Positions 23,926 to 35,557 of a DNA stretch of 64,000 nt are shown piece after piece. This stretch comes from Colias croceus. Taxonomy: Eukaryota; Arthropoda; Insecta; Lepidoptera; Pieridae. The stretch is from assembly GCF_905220415.1 (NCBI RefSeq), contig NC_059562.1:947501-1011500 (forward strand), given 5' to 3'. The first letter of the stretch is position 1; every line of letters starts with the position of its first letter. A program made the position numbers and the translations under genes. The notes beneath the pieces are model-generated. The model had not been told where the DNA came from, made no database searches, and saw only the letters and a program-made list of their open reading frames with translations.

Positions 23926-26900
23926 ATAAAAAAAAATGTATAAAGTTCTTTGAAGCGATTTATTCATAAAATATTCAATTTCACTATAAATGCCATCAAA
24001 TATTTCACAATGGCGGGCGTGTCTGTAGCGGGGAATAATTACCCCTCCCCCCGCAGAGCCTTCATTGAGCATTGTCTTGAGATGTGACCTCTTAGTAAAG
24101 CCACACGGTGGGCGTTTAAACGCCGCGTTTTTGACGCTGATCTTGTAGAACACAATAGCAAACACGTGGTATAATATCGTCAATATAGTAAATGTTTGCT
24201 CGTTAGTTCTTTATTACCTTGTTAATAAGTATTTTCCTTGAATTAACAGTTTACAAACGTAGTACGTCTAATACAAAAGCAGTAAAAGTGTCACCACATT
24301 TGCAGCTTTTTATGAATGTCACAAGTCACAACAGATAAAAGCTGTAATTGTGAAGACGCCTTTACAGTGCGTGTAAATAATAACAAATTTAATTCTGTTA
24401 TCGCGTACTAATAGCGTCCATCAGATCTACTTGCGTCTAGTTCAAATTCACATTTAGGTATATTTTTCTTGAAATAACATAGGTAATACAAAATTGTTCG
24501 CTTAAAAAATGTACAATCGGCCGTCTGACATAAAAGTTATGAGTCGTTTAACAAAGCGAATCAAACCAGAATAACAATTAAGAATACCCGAATACCGAGT
24601 TTTATTAAATTCAACTTGTCTAGACAATTTTTACTATCCATAAATTTGGGACCATTGTAATGTCACTACGAAAGGTGATAGAGAAATCGCGTATCAGTGA
24701 ATTCTAAACGCGTTTACTTACGTAACCCGGTGTATTGTGTCTGTGTGTACCCACTGGCCAGGGCCAGCGGCACGCGCCAGCGACACGTCCCAGCAATAAC
24801 TCGGGGTGGCCCTCACTCGCATTCTTTTACGAACATTAGATTATTCATAACCAACCTCATTCAACATCTATGGTAACGAAAGTCACATTCAATTGACGAA
24901 CGAATCGTTCAAATTAAGAACGAGTTTCGAATTTTGAAAGTTCAATTTTTCGAATACCATCAAAAAGAACAAAACGCTATCTCGACGTCGCGGTCGCTCC
25001 AAATTCAAAATATTAGTGAAGCGATTGAAAAACGAAACGCACTAAGTTCACGTTACGCGCCCGTTCCGAATTTGACTGTATTCAAATATCGAACGCCGAG
25101 ACAGATTATGACGCGCGGGCGGCTGGAAAACATCAAACTTTAGACAGTTCTTAAAAAAGTCAATAGTACCTACCTATACGTATTTAAATTGCAAATACCT
25201 TTTAATCTGTAGTGTAGTTCAATAAAGAATATTTATTATTTCACGTGGAGATCATAAAAGCGTAAATAAAACATTCAATCGAGCATAGATTTGAATAAAA
25301 TATTACTCAAACTTATAAAATCATAATGTCGGTTGGCTAGTTTCGTTTCGGCGGAGATATGATCCCATTGATTGATGGGTGACCACGCTGCGTGTTGAGA
25401 GCGACCAATGTATTAGTGTCCACCTACAGGAGGGCGCTGCTGTATCCCGCGGCTCAGGATCCACTGGTCTCTGCTTGATCTAAGAATGTTGACCCCGAGT
25501 GTGTGGTACGGGCTACGTGTTTTAGACTTAATTAAAAATGTATATAATATAAAGAATGTATTGCATGTCACGGCCGTGTTTGTCCAAATTTAATTTTCAG
25601 TCAATAGCGAATGATTGCAGATAAATATCAGAAATTAATTATATAATTATTATTGTAATCGTTTAAAACTTATTCATTTGTAAACGTCAAACTCTAAGCG
25701 GATACGCAATAAATCAGAAACGAAAGATGAATAATGCGATCCCGTAGGTACAATAACGTAAAAAAGGAATTTATTCAATTTCCGTCGGTGTGTCAAATTC
25801 GAAATTTAAAAACTGGACTCCGATTTCGTTTCTGTTTTCAAATTTGAAATCGGAGTAAACGTTCGACGGCCCGTTCGGAAACGGAACGTGTTGTTCTTAT
25901 TACGTACGTAAGGATGCGCAAGCGCATTCGTCTGACGGTTTAACTGATGCATTAATACCTCGAATGATCGTTAGTTTTTTTGTATGTTCGTCCGGAGATT
26001 GGTCATTACATCTGAATATGTTCTTTACATTGGATCACGATTCGTGTGATGTAAGTAGCGACGTGCTCTTTATGTTAGAATTTCTTGTTTCCGGATCTAT
26101 TTGAAAGTGGTGTAATTAAATATCGACCTGGTAAGTAATTGGTTTTATGTATAGTAAGTACATGCAATTTGTTTAATGGCAGAGAACTGACGAAAAGGGA
26201 ATGGAATTTATAAGACTAACGCGCTTGTGATTTTTCAATACATTATTGTTTCTTTTCATATGTTGTTACTATTTAGATCAAACAGCTTGATTTGCCAAGA
26301 ATTTAGATAACATAAAACACAATGTAACAATTACGGAGAGAACGATAAATACATATAAATCAATTCAAACTAGAGCAATAAACAAAAATAAAAGTTAAGG
26401 GGAGTCCTTTCAGCGAAGCGGAGTAAAATTGGTTTGCAAGATCAAATTTTTCATGTATTTGCAATTATATGACGCTTCTAGAAAAAATAATCAATACACT
26501 TCAAGATATTTCCTAAAAAGTGTGCTAATTTGTTACACAACCACGTGTATTTTGGTCGATCATATAAAATCATAAAAATAGGCTAAAATAAAGATCGAAA
26601 ACGAATTATTTATTAATGAAATTTCTGATTTTGGAAATAATTTTTATATAAGGATATGTATTTTGATGTACTGCAGAAAACGTGCTAAATTTTGGTTTTC
26701 TACTGAAGCCCTGTAATTATTAAATAAATATTATATCTCAGAACTTAACGTTGCCCAGCGTTTTCTTTACAAACCGCGCTGCCCGCTACCCCGCCAGTCC
26801 TGATCAGGCGCTTGCTAACGTAGGACCTGTGTCAAATTATCTCCGCTCGATTTTACGTTTTGAGTAACGATAAATTATTGAAAACGGGTAACAAAACAAA

Positions 26901-27126
26901 CAAAATTCGGAAGAAAGCAGTGTCAGTATCAAAAAAAAGAGTAAACTATAAGAAACGGTATGTAAATTGAGTAATATGATAAAAACGTAGTTACTCGATG
27001 ACACAGAATAAAAATATCAGTTGGTCATAAAGTTTCACCTCGTATGCTTTTATTTCAAAACGATAAAAGCTGCGTTACTGTGAAATAAGAGTTTAGTTTA
27101 TAATAATTTGTTTTATATATATAATA
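23926..27126. other. Intergenic stretch with several CpG-richer blocks
   Basis: No exon supported. GC-rich patches lie at 24000-24130, 24720-24830, 24890-25130 and 25350-25520; TTCGAA words at 24926, 24949 and 25798. The patch at 25350-25440 contains 'gatgggtgaccac', faintly like a 5S rRNA core, without the rest of a 5S gene. Confidence 0.45.
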
Positions 27127-27309
27127 CTAGTGGTCCGCCCCGGCTTCGCCCGTGGTACATATTTCGCAATAAAAGTTAGCCTATGCCCTTTTTCGGGTAT
27201 CAAAATATCTCTATACCAAATTTCATGCAAATTGGTTCAGTAGTTTAGGCGTGATTGAGTAACAGACAGACAGACAGAGTTACGTTCGCATTTATAATAT
27301 TAGTATGGA
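27127..27309 (-). mobile_element. Helitron-like element, family A
   Basis: Plus view: A|CTAGTGGTCCGCCCC…(GACA)n…'tttataatattagta'TGGA|T. All end hallmarks are present. Very close to the copy at 13389. Confidence 0.65.
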
Positions 27310-29299
27310 TTATTATTACGTAATTGGTGTATTATTTGCATAATTTTGGGGTATTATTATTAATTACAGTTGTTTATTTTAAGGAAAAAAACAATAATGA
27401 TTATTAGTTAAAAAATAATTGATAATAGTCAAATAATAATGATTATTGACTTATAATAATTATTAATCACTACAGTAAAAGTTCCTTATTGGCGGGGTAT
27501 ATGTTCCATAAAATATATGCCTCGAATACAGAAACCGTGAATACGTTACGTTAATTATTATATGGGATTATAGGTTCTACGTTCCTAGGTGACGATTGAG
27601 ATTTTTTTCGTGTCTCATTTTTTTTAGTTGACATTATAAACTAGGAAGAGTGCAGTAGACGTTACTCGATCACAATTTTTGTAACGAATGTGAAAGACGA
27701 AACAATAAAACACGCAAAGCGGCTTTTACTATAAACGGAACTACATTTAAAAATATACTTTATTTATTGAGTTATAAGGTTGCTTCCATTCTGTTTATTT
27801 ACGCTCCTTCTATGTCTCGTTTCAGCACCATACTATGCCTGATTAAATAAATAGATATTAGATAATAAATACAAGGGGAAGTGGGAGGCGGACACGCGCA
27901 GGCTCGCTCGCGCACCCTTCGCACACCTTACTGCCGCCACGTGATCGTAGTGATGTGACTTGACCAACGCTGTACGCGATAGTTTACAAGAAAAACTATA
28001 TTTTAACATATTAATATTTGACTTTAATATTAAAACTCTTTTAAAAATAAATTAAAAATAATTTTGTGTTGTGTTTTGTATCATACACTTTCTAATATTA
28101 TGAATGCGAATGTATTATAGTGTAAATGTAAAGTATGTAATGTTACGATATTATATTTTAACCGCTAAATTGATTTTTGAAGGTTTTGGTAGGTATAGAA
28201 TTGATATATATTTATATTGTTTATTATTTCATTTTAAATTATTAATTAATTCTTATTTTTATTTAACATTAAATACTATTATTATTTGATTTATTATTAA
28301 AAAATAGTACTAAACCCGATCTTTTATTTTCTTAATTTTAATAGTTAAGATGTCCACACGTTTTTTCAGATATTTCAATTGTACATTTTTTTTAAACTAC
28401 TTATAATTAATAGAAGACTTTACATTATTATTTAAAATTACATATATTTATACTTTCTTCATACATTTCTCCTTTAATAACATATTGAACAATATATTTT
28501 CTTATGTTACATATTTATTTACATAACTTATCGATAGCTCAACACGCAATTGATACCTACCCATCCCTATTTGTCACACACACATTTATATAGTATCTAT
28601 AGCTCATCTGCCTTCGATGCGCACTAAGCAATTTGTGCAATACACGCGCTCTATACTATTCTAATATTATAATACTCTAAGCTTCTACTGGTAGCAGCAA
28701 GTAATATTTATTAGTTACACCAAGTACTTCCATAATTATGTTGTGCTAATTAATAAATTCCTAGTACCTACTTATCTCAGTTTATAAAGTTGTAAATGCT
28801 TACTTTATTTACTTTTATATTTACAATCTGACACAAACACTTTTACATTGCTTACATAATAAAAATTGATCACAATTTACTTTTGATATATTTTACACTG
28901 TGGCATAGCGCACGTTACGAAAAACAAACGACGCGAGGAGCGCGAGGAGCGCGAGTCACGCGAACGGCCCCCCACACTTCACATCCTAAAATCTTGCCTC
29001 GCGTTGAAATACCTCGCGTTAAGCCCGATTGTCCAAACCCGATAGAGTCATTTACATATTGAGTGAAGTTTCGTTCTTTCATTCAATCATTCATTTTTAT
29101 TACTTGTTACGCAATCCGTTAATTAGCCTTTTGTACTGTAGTGTTTTACAAATACGTTTATTATTCGCTTATACGAAATGTTGGGAACTTTAGATTATTA
29201 TGTTAGATAACAGTATGTGATTGCTTAAATTTTAAAACGTTTTAATAATTATACTTTTGTTGACTTTGCTAAATGTACATTACCTTGATACATATATGA
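27310..29299. other. Intergenic stretch
   Basis: Very AT-rich, with two CpG-rich islands at 27880-27960 and 28905-29060. The second holds a short tandem repeat (GCGAGGAGC twice, 28936-28953) and a CCTCGCGTT word repeated 18 bases apart. No gene supported. Confidence 0.5.
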
Positions 29300-29480
29300 C
29301 TAGCTTTCCGCCCGCGGCGTTACTCGCTTTACAGTAATAAATAAATAATATTCTATCCTTCCTCGAATCACTATCTAATTATCTATTAAAAGAACATCAT
29401 TCGTTACGGAGTTTTAATTTTCAAAGATACATAATATGGACAAACAGATATCGGGAAGCGACTTTATGCTTACCTATTTA
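29300..29480 (-). mobile_element. Helitron-like element family C, degraded
   Basis: CTAG at 29300 followed by 'ctttccgcccgcgg', a diverged family C body and an indistinct 5' end near 29480. Confidence 0.45.
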
Positions 29481-29912
29481 CTATAAAAGACATCTTTTAT
29501 ACTTGATAACCACAATAATAACAAATATTTAATCCACGTGTATAATTTGATATCTGACATTCGATGCAATAGCAATACCATTAAACCGTTCGCAAAACTA
29601 ATCTTCATAAGATTTTTCTAGTTACAAGATCAACATTCTACGAAATAACAGTCATAATTAAACTCCATATTCCTTAAACACGGGAATTAACCCCAATTGA
29701 GGGATCGCTCTATTTAAATGAACATTTATTCAGCTTTGTGGAAGTCTTGACACGTCATTTATGTGTCCCACGGTACGTTGCCTATTTGGTAAGTGAATGG
29801 TGATCTGGGTAAGCGTTGTTCGTAGAGGTTGTTAATTGGATGGGTGTGTAACATTTTTAAACAGATATTTAGTAAAATTTCAGTAGGTATAATATTAAAG
29901 TAGTTTCTATAA

Positions 29913-29938
29913 ATGAGATAGGTAAGTACCTATCTCAT
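29913..29938. other. Perfect 12-bp palindrome
   Basis: ATGAGATAGGTA, AG, TACCTATCTCAT. A 12-bp perfect stem with a 2-base centre can form a cruciform. It has no obvious attachment to a listed element. Confidence 0.6.
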
Positions 29939-31111
29939 ATCTCTCAAATAAGTATTTGACTGATAATATTACAGACATTAATACTTTCGTTTGCTTAATT
30001 AATGAAGATTTATTATATATACTATATATAAACTATAAACCTTCGATGCAACATTTTAAGAAAAAAAACGCAATAGTGACTTCCAATAACTTGCAATAAA
30101 TATTAAACGTTGGTTCATTCATAATTATTGTAACATTATTCTGACGCTATACAATTATGATGACATCTCCCTCGTATATTATATCTATCGCACTCATCAC
30201 TGTACTTTACAACAATGTTAAAGCAATCTTTTTCATCTCACAATAAGACATAATTTTCTTTATACATTAAATATAACCAGATACATTAACACAAAGGATA
30301 TTGCACATTAAGCTGTTGCAATAAAGTTCAATTTTAACTGTAGTCTAAGTCTCAATGAGGCAACAGATGAAATGTGAAATGGATTATTTTTTTCAAAAAT
30401 GGAATTAAACAGAGACAATAACGCTCATTGTCTTCAAAGATGGCGGACCGGACGGTTCAAATATGAGATTAATGTGTCGGGCTTATTATAATTTTATTAC
30501 TCTTTGTAAGATTGTTTATTCCGATGTTTTATTTTTTTACATTCCGTTCAAATCGAAGGCCTTTAATGAATAGGTATAAGTTCTTACTAATGACGAATTT
30601 TCAATGAAAAGGTATATATATCTACCTATATCTTTTAGCTTTTATGAAAAAAAAAACTAGAAACTTGTCAAAAAGAGCGCCGAAAGGGGTTGAGCCTGAT
30701 CAACTATTCAAATAACAGGAAGCATTGAACCGTTAACATTATATGCGTCAATTAAATTTGCTTTTTACCAATTTCCTGATTCGGCAATATAAAGTATCAA
30801 ATGATTTCGGATAAGAACATTTGATTACTTCTCGACCTTTAAATATTAGGTACAATTACTACTTTTTAATTACGAACCAAGGTCGTTCTGTTTACAAATA
30901 AAAGCGCAAAAGCGATTTTTCAATAAGTTCAAATGTGGAACGAGTTTGACAGTTTTATTTTTCGACCTCGATTTAAATAAAAACTTTGTTAGGCAATAGA
31001 CAATCGGTAAATTTTTAAATTTCGAATCGAAGAGCGAATGTTTCATTTTATATAGATTTTATAAAGGTTAGTGAATGAATGACTTTGATTCATTGAACGA
31101 TTAAGATCTGG
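29939..31111. other. AT-rich intergenic stretch
   Basis: Nothing gene-like seen. Confidence 0.5.
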
Positions 31112-31312
31112 CATAAATTAATATACCTTTTTTTTTTTTTTTTTTTTTTAAGTGGGGAAATCTTGCATAGATACCCACAGCCTTCGGGGAAGAGGCCGTG
31201 GGTTATGTCGGATTCCTACCGACCAAAAACCCCACTGTGTTCCGTCAAGCCGCATCAGCGACAGGGCCACGGGTATGTGTAGAATTCATCCGTGACATAA
31301 ATTAATATACCT
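31112..31312 (-). mobile_element. 5'-truncated LINE with 17-bp target duplication
   Basis: CATAAATTAATATACCT at 31112-31128 is repeated exactly at 31296-31312. Between them a T-run of about 20 (a poly(A) tail on the minus strand) precedes about 145 bases of a LINE 3' region with 'aaccccactgtg'-type sequence. The perfect duplication marks a young, target-primed insertion. No coding sequence remains. Confidence 0.8.
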
Positions 31313-33248
31313 AGAAATTTATATTAACAAGTTTAAAAATAATTACCGCTTACGTATCGAGATTATAATGACCAATCAGAATTATCAAACAATGAAAAGT
31401 ATCCATCAAATATAATTAACCGCATACAAAATAAAGACATCGGTTGAATAAATAAATCTGCAATAGTAAATAACAATTAATAAGCCTCGCTAGGAGATGT
31501 GACTGACGCGGACGTATGGAAGTCACCCGTTATGGACACTCGTCCAACTAGTATTTGTTGTATGTATTAGATAAAACTAAATTGCTTAATTTAATTTTCT
31601 TCTCCATACTGCTTTCCGAATCGGTGGTAAATGTTAACAATATGTAATGACGTTTCAAAAGTGCGTCTAGAAGAAGCCTAATGAAATGTTTGAGTTTGAG
31701 TTTATACGATACCACAGATTAGATACTAGTTACTACGTACGATACTAAATAAGAATAAATATCTATTTAAAACTATACATAGTTTTCTTCAAAAAACTGT
31801 TGGTAGTGAAATTGTAATAATGTATATAGATGATTCTAAGCGCACCTCAAGGAAATTTAGCTGAATCAATAAATCTTTGAGTTTAACTGTAAGTAAGGAA
31901 TGTGGAAAATTAAATAACTTGTCCAAAACAGTGTCCATAGACAATAATTCATTAAATACATTAAAATACGACCATAGATCATTCGATCGGCAGCTCTTTT
32001 TATTGCAATGAATGTCACACGGCAATAAATCAAATTCTTAATTTCATAATTCCAATTAAATTAAAACATTCTGTTACATCCTATTAGAGTAATGGAAACC
32101 GGTCAACACGGTTTTATAGTTTTTATTGGCAGTTTACAAAAAAATAAATGTTTGAATTTAGAAACAATAATTTAAGAATGACTACAATTTTTTAAAATAG
32201 AATCACAGCTTACAAGCGATAAGGAACGTCAAATTTTGCGCCGCTTTTTGAAAATCGAATTACCTAATTTGAAAATGGAAATATGGAATCGCTTCGCGTA
32301 TTTGAATGAATCACGTGACGTGAGTCAAGCTATTGTTCCCGATACCGCGTACTTACGAGTCCGAGTAAATTAGGAAATGTGTTTTTTATTGGAAAGCCAT
32401 GTGGAATTACAATAAGAATAAAATATTATGATACACGTACGTTTCCAGTTAGCACCGTGATGGTATTTGAATATTATCTTCCTTTATTTTATTCTATATA
32501 CCGCCGCGCATTTTGCCATATTAAGTTTGCCAATTAAAAAATTAATGTTAGTGTTGCCAGTTTCCAGGGCATTGTTGGACTTTATTTATATAAGGATCAC
32601 GTTCTTGATTGTTTTGTGTTGTGACGTCATAATCTTGATAAGGAGGTTCCGGTCGAAATCCTGGCGTGGCTTTAATACTAGGTGCAGCCCGCGGTTTTAC
32701 TTGTGTTATGCTTTATGAGAATATCCTTTGTGTTATACTTGAAGAACGAATAACGTATCAATTTGACTATTGTAGAATGTAGAGGTAGAATACCTGAAAA
32801 CATATCAATTTGCTATATTTTATGCAGATTTATACAACCGTTCTGAAATAATTGCGCACAGATACAAATGTCCATCTTTGGTAAAGTCTGCGTTTTGACA
32901 ACAATAAAGTAGAGAATTTTTAACAAAATAATTTAATTAAATTCTAATGATTTGACACTATTATTTTGTTTATAAACAAGATATTAGTATGTGTATGTAT
33001 CTCTACACGGACCGCCAAGCAACAAATTGTTACCTTTCATATTACAATGTAGTTTAAAATGATAAGAAACATTATTTTAAATACCTAAGCGAAACTTAAT
33101 AGTCGTAGGTAACTAGTTGTGTTTTAAATTTAATAATTATATTACTGGTTATTATCAGTGAAAACAATTATTCTAGTACCTAGGTACATTTTACTTTATC
33201 AACAAGTACATAAAATACATATTATCGTTTCTTTAAATTATTTTCATA
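31313..33248. other. Intergenic stretch
   Basis: AT-rich. A CpG-richer block at 32220-32400 has AATCGAATT-type words. The short open frames here have no recognisable domain. Confidence 0.5.
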
Positions 33249-33426
33249 CTAGTTCACCGCCCGCGGCTTCGCCCGCTTTGTCTATAGCCTAATAAATTAT
33301 ATACCTTCCTCTTGAATCACTCTAATAAAAAAACGCATCAAAATCTGTTGCGTAAATATAAAAGATTTAAGCATACAAAGGGACATAGGGACAGAGAAAG
33401 CGACTTTGTTTTATACTATGTAGTGA
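33249..33426 (-). mobile_element. Helitron-like element, family C
   Basis: Plus view: A|CTAGTTCACCGCCCGCGG…'ctttgtctatagcc'…'gcgactttgttttatactatgtagt'GA|T. Clean ends, no coding. Confidence 0.6.
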
Positions 33427-33666
33427 TGACTGATGAGGGTAATTCGACATTGCTGATAATTTAACAACATCGGTAAGTGCTGGTCCTATTAAATCTTTAT
33501 AAGTAAATCAAAACTATTGATTATAAATTATAATATTATGCATGTTTAATTCTTATAATGAAACATGAATCAACTCGGTGGAAATCTCCAATCCAAATTA
33601 CCTCTAATTAGGTACCTACATAAATTTTTTACACGATTTTTTACGAAAAAGAAAGTCAATGCCCCC

Positions 33667-33765
33667 AATATAAAATAGTTGCTACTAAAAGTATTTAGCA
33701 ATGTCAGAATCGAACGCGGTACCATGGCGTGATCTCAACCACTCGACCTACGACCTTTCGTATCA
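33667..33765 (-). repeat. tRNA-like SINE head
   Basis: Minus strand: TAGGTCGAGTGGTTGAG resembles the A-box region of a tRNA-Ser/Leu, and GCGTTCGATTC is a good B-box. No paired acceptor stem is seen, so this is a SINE remnant. Confidence 0.5.
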
Positions 33766-33811
33766 ACTGACAGATCTAAGTTACGTTACTTAGTTAGGGG
33801 TCCTACTAAAA

Positions 33812-33995
33812 TCTATACTAATATTATACAGCTGAAGAGTTTGTTTGTTTGAATGCGCTAATCTCGGGAACTACTAGTCCGATTTGAAAAATTTTTTCGG
33901 TATTAGATAGCCCATTTATTGAGGAAGGCTATATAACATCTCGCAAGACCAACCAGGAGCGGAGCAATGCATGTGAAGTCACGGGGCACAGGTAG
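33812..33995 (+). mobile_element. Helitron-like element, family B
   Basis: TCTATACTAATATTATA start after host A; the end is GTAG rather than CTAG (one change) before T. It forms an inverted pair with the copy at 34128. Confidence 0.55.
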
Positions 33996-34127
33996 TATAA
34001 AAAAAAATTATAGCTTTTGGTTAGGTTTATTCTTAGATTTATTGAATAAATGTGTAGCTAATAATTTATGTTATAGTTTATAAATGCATGGAAAATAAGA
34101 ACCACACAATATATGAAGTAGTGTAAA

Positions 34128-34313
34128 CTACTCCGCGGTTTTACCCGCATTGCTCCACTCCTATTGGTCTAAGCGAGATGATATAATAACTCAGCCTTCC
34201 TTGATAAATGAACTATCAACCAGTGAAACAATTTTTCAAATCGGATCCATGGTTTTTGAAATTTGCACGTTCAAACATAGTCTATAGCTGCATAATATTA
34301 TTATAAGTGTAGA
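34128..34313 (-). mobile_element. Helitron-like element family B, diverged
   Basis: It is oriented opposite to the copy at 33812, 132 bases away. The 3' end is eroded (CTACTCCGCGG) and the 5' end is 'gtgtaGA|T'. Confidence 0.5.
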
Positions 34314-34599
34314 TTCTAATATTATTTTATTTCAAATAGGACTCGTGTCTAAATATAGGTAAGTAAGACTAGGCATTGTAATGAATTTATTTTAAAACGG
34401 CTATACAAACATTGTCTATGTATTTCTTTAAACATTGTCTTAATTTTATGTAGGTAGGTACTTAAACTGTAAACAGTGATATGAAGAAGCCTAGTTTAAG
34501 ACTTATTTTTAAATGGGAAATAAAGATCAATATCTATTCCTTTACGCCATTTTAAATGGCAGTAGGTATATTATGTGATAAAAATATTGTATGCTATAG
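34314..34599. other. AT-rich spacer between Helitron-like copies
   Basis: Nothing gene-like seen. Confidence 0.5.
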
Positions 34600-34775
34600 C
34601 TAACCGCCCGCGGCTTCGCCCGCTTTGTCTAAATGCTAAAACCTAATAAATTATATACTTACTAAAACCTTCCTCTTGAATCAATCTATCTATTAAAAAA
34701 ACCGCATCAAAATCCGTTGCGTAGTTTTAAAGATTTTGGACAAAGAAAGCGACTTTGTTTTATACTGTGTAGTGA
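34600..34775 (-). mobile_element. Helitron-like element, family C
   Basis: Plus view starts CTAACCGCCCGCGG (CTAG with one change) and ends 'gtgtagtGA|T'. It has a small internal deletion relative to the copy at 33249. Confidence 0.55.
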
Positions 34776-35277
34776 TATCACCTTTAACTTACCACGAGCA
34801 AATAAACATGTTTGTTTTGATTTGTAGTATTAGATAATATTTATTACAATTATTCATATTAATAAAATTCAATGACGATCTTTTTAATTGGTGTTACGGA
34901 CAATGTATCAGAGCCTTTACTTTATATTAAAATGAAGACCATCTTACTTTTCAATTTGAATTAAACTTTAATTAAACAATAACTTCATGTTCATACTTAT
35001 ACCTAGTTAACTTAAAAAAATAATTGTCTATAACTTTTAACAGCTTAATCATAGATTTAAGTAGCTGTAAGTAAGTTAATGAATAATTGCGTAATTATCT
35101 CACTTATAACTTTACGGGCGAAGTTATTTGTAAGTGACAATCGTGCTTTAACTTGTATGAAAGATTAAATAGTAAATAACTATTAATTATTAAAATATGG
35201 TATTAAATGAAATGCACTAATTGAGTATTTTCATGATTAAAAGTGTTATAGGTAGCTTAGGGTTAAGTATAATTTTT

Positions 35278-35557
35278 AACCGACTTCAAAAAAAAGGAGG
35301 AGGTTATCAATTCGGCCGGTATGTTTCTTTTTTTTTATGTATGTACACCGATTACTCCGAGGTTTCTGAACCGATTTAGGTACGTGATTCTTTTTTCGTT
35401 CGTTGCGGGATGGTGTCGAATTGGTCCCATAAAAATTTTATTCGGATAGGCCCAGTAGTTTTTATTTTATGAGCATTTTTGTCTGTAGGTATTTGTGAAT
35501 TTTGCAAGTGCAAGTTTGAAGTCGGTTGTTTTTAACGCAGTTATTACTTGTTAATTG
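35278..35557. mobile_element. MITE-like repeat with AACCGACTTC ends, second copy
   Basis: Near-identical to 23421-23697 along its whole length, including the inverted end TTTGAAGTCGGTT (to 35527) and the TTTTTAACGCAGTTATTACTTGTT tail. High similarity suggests fairly recent spread. Confidence 0.6.

Noticed and set aside
25350..25440. 5S-rRNA-like word 'gatgggtgaccac'
   Set aside because: Only a short core matches; the rest of a 5S gene or of a 5S-derived SINE is not visible.
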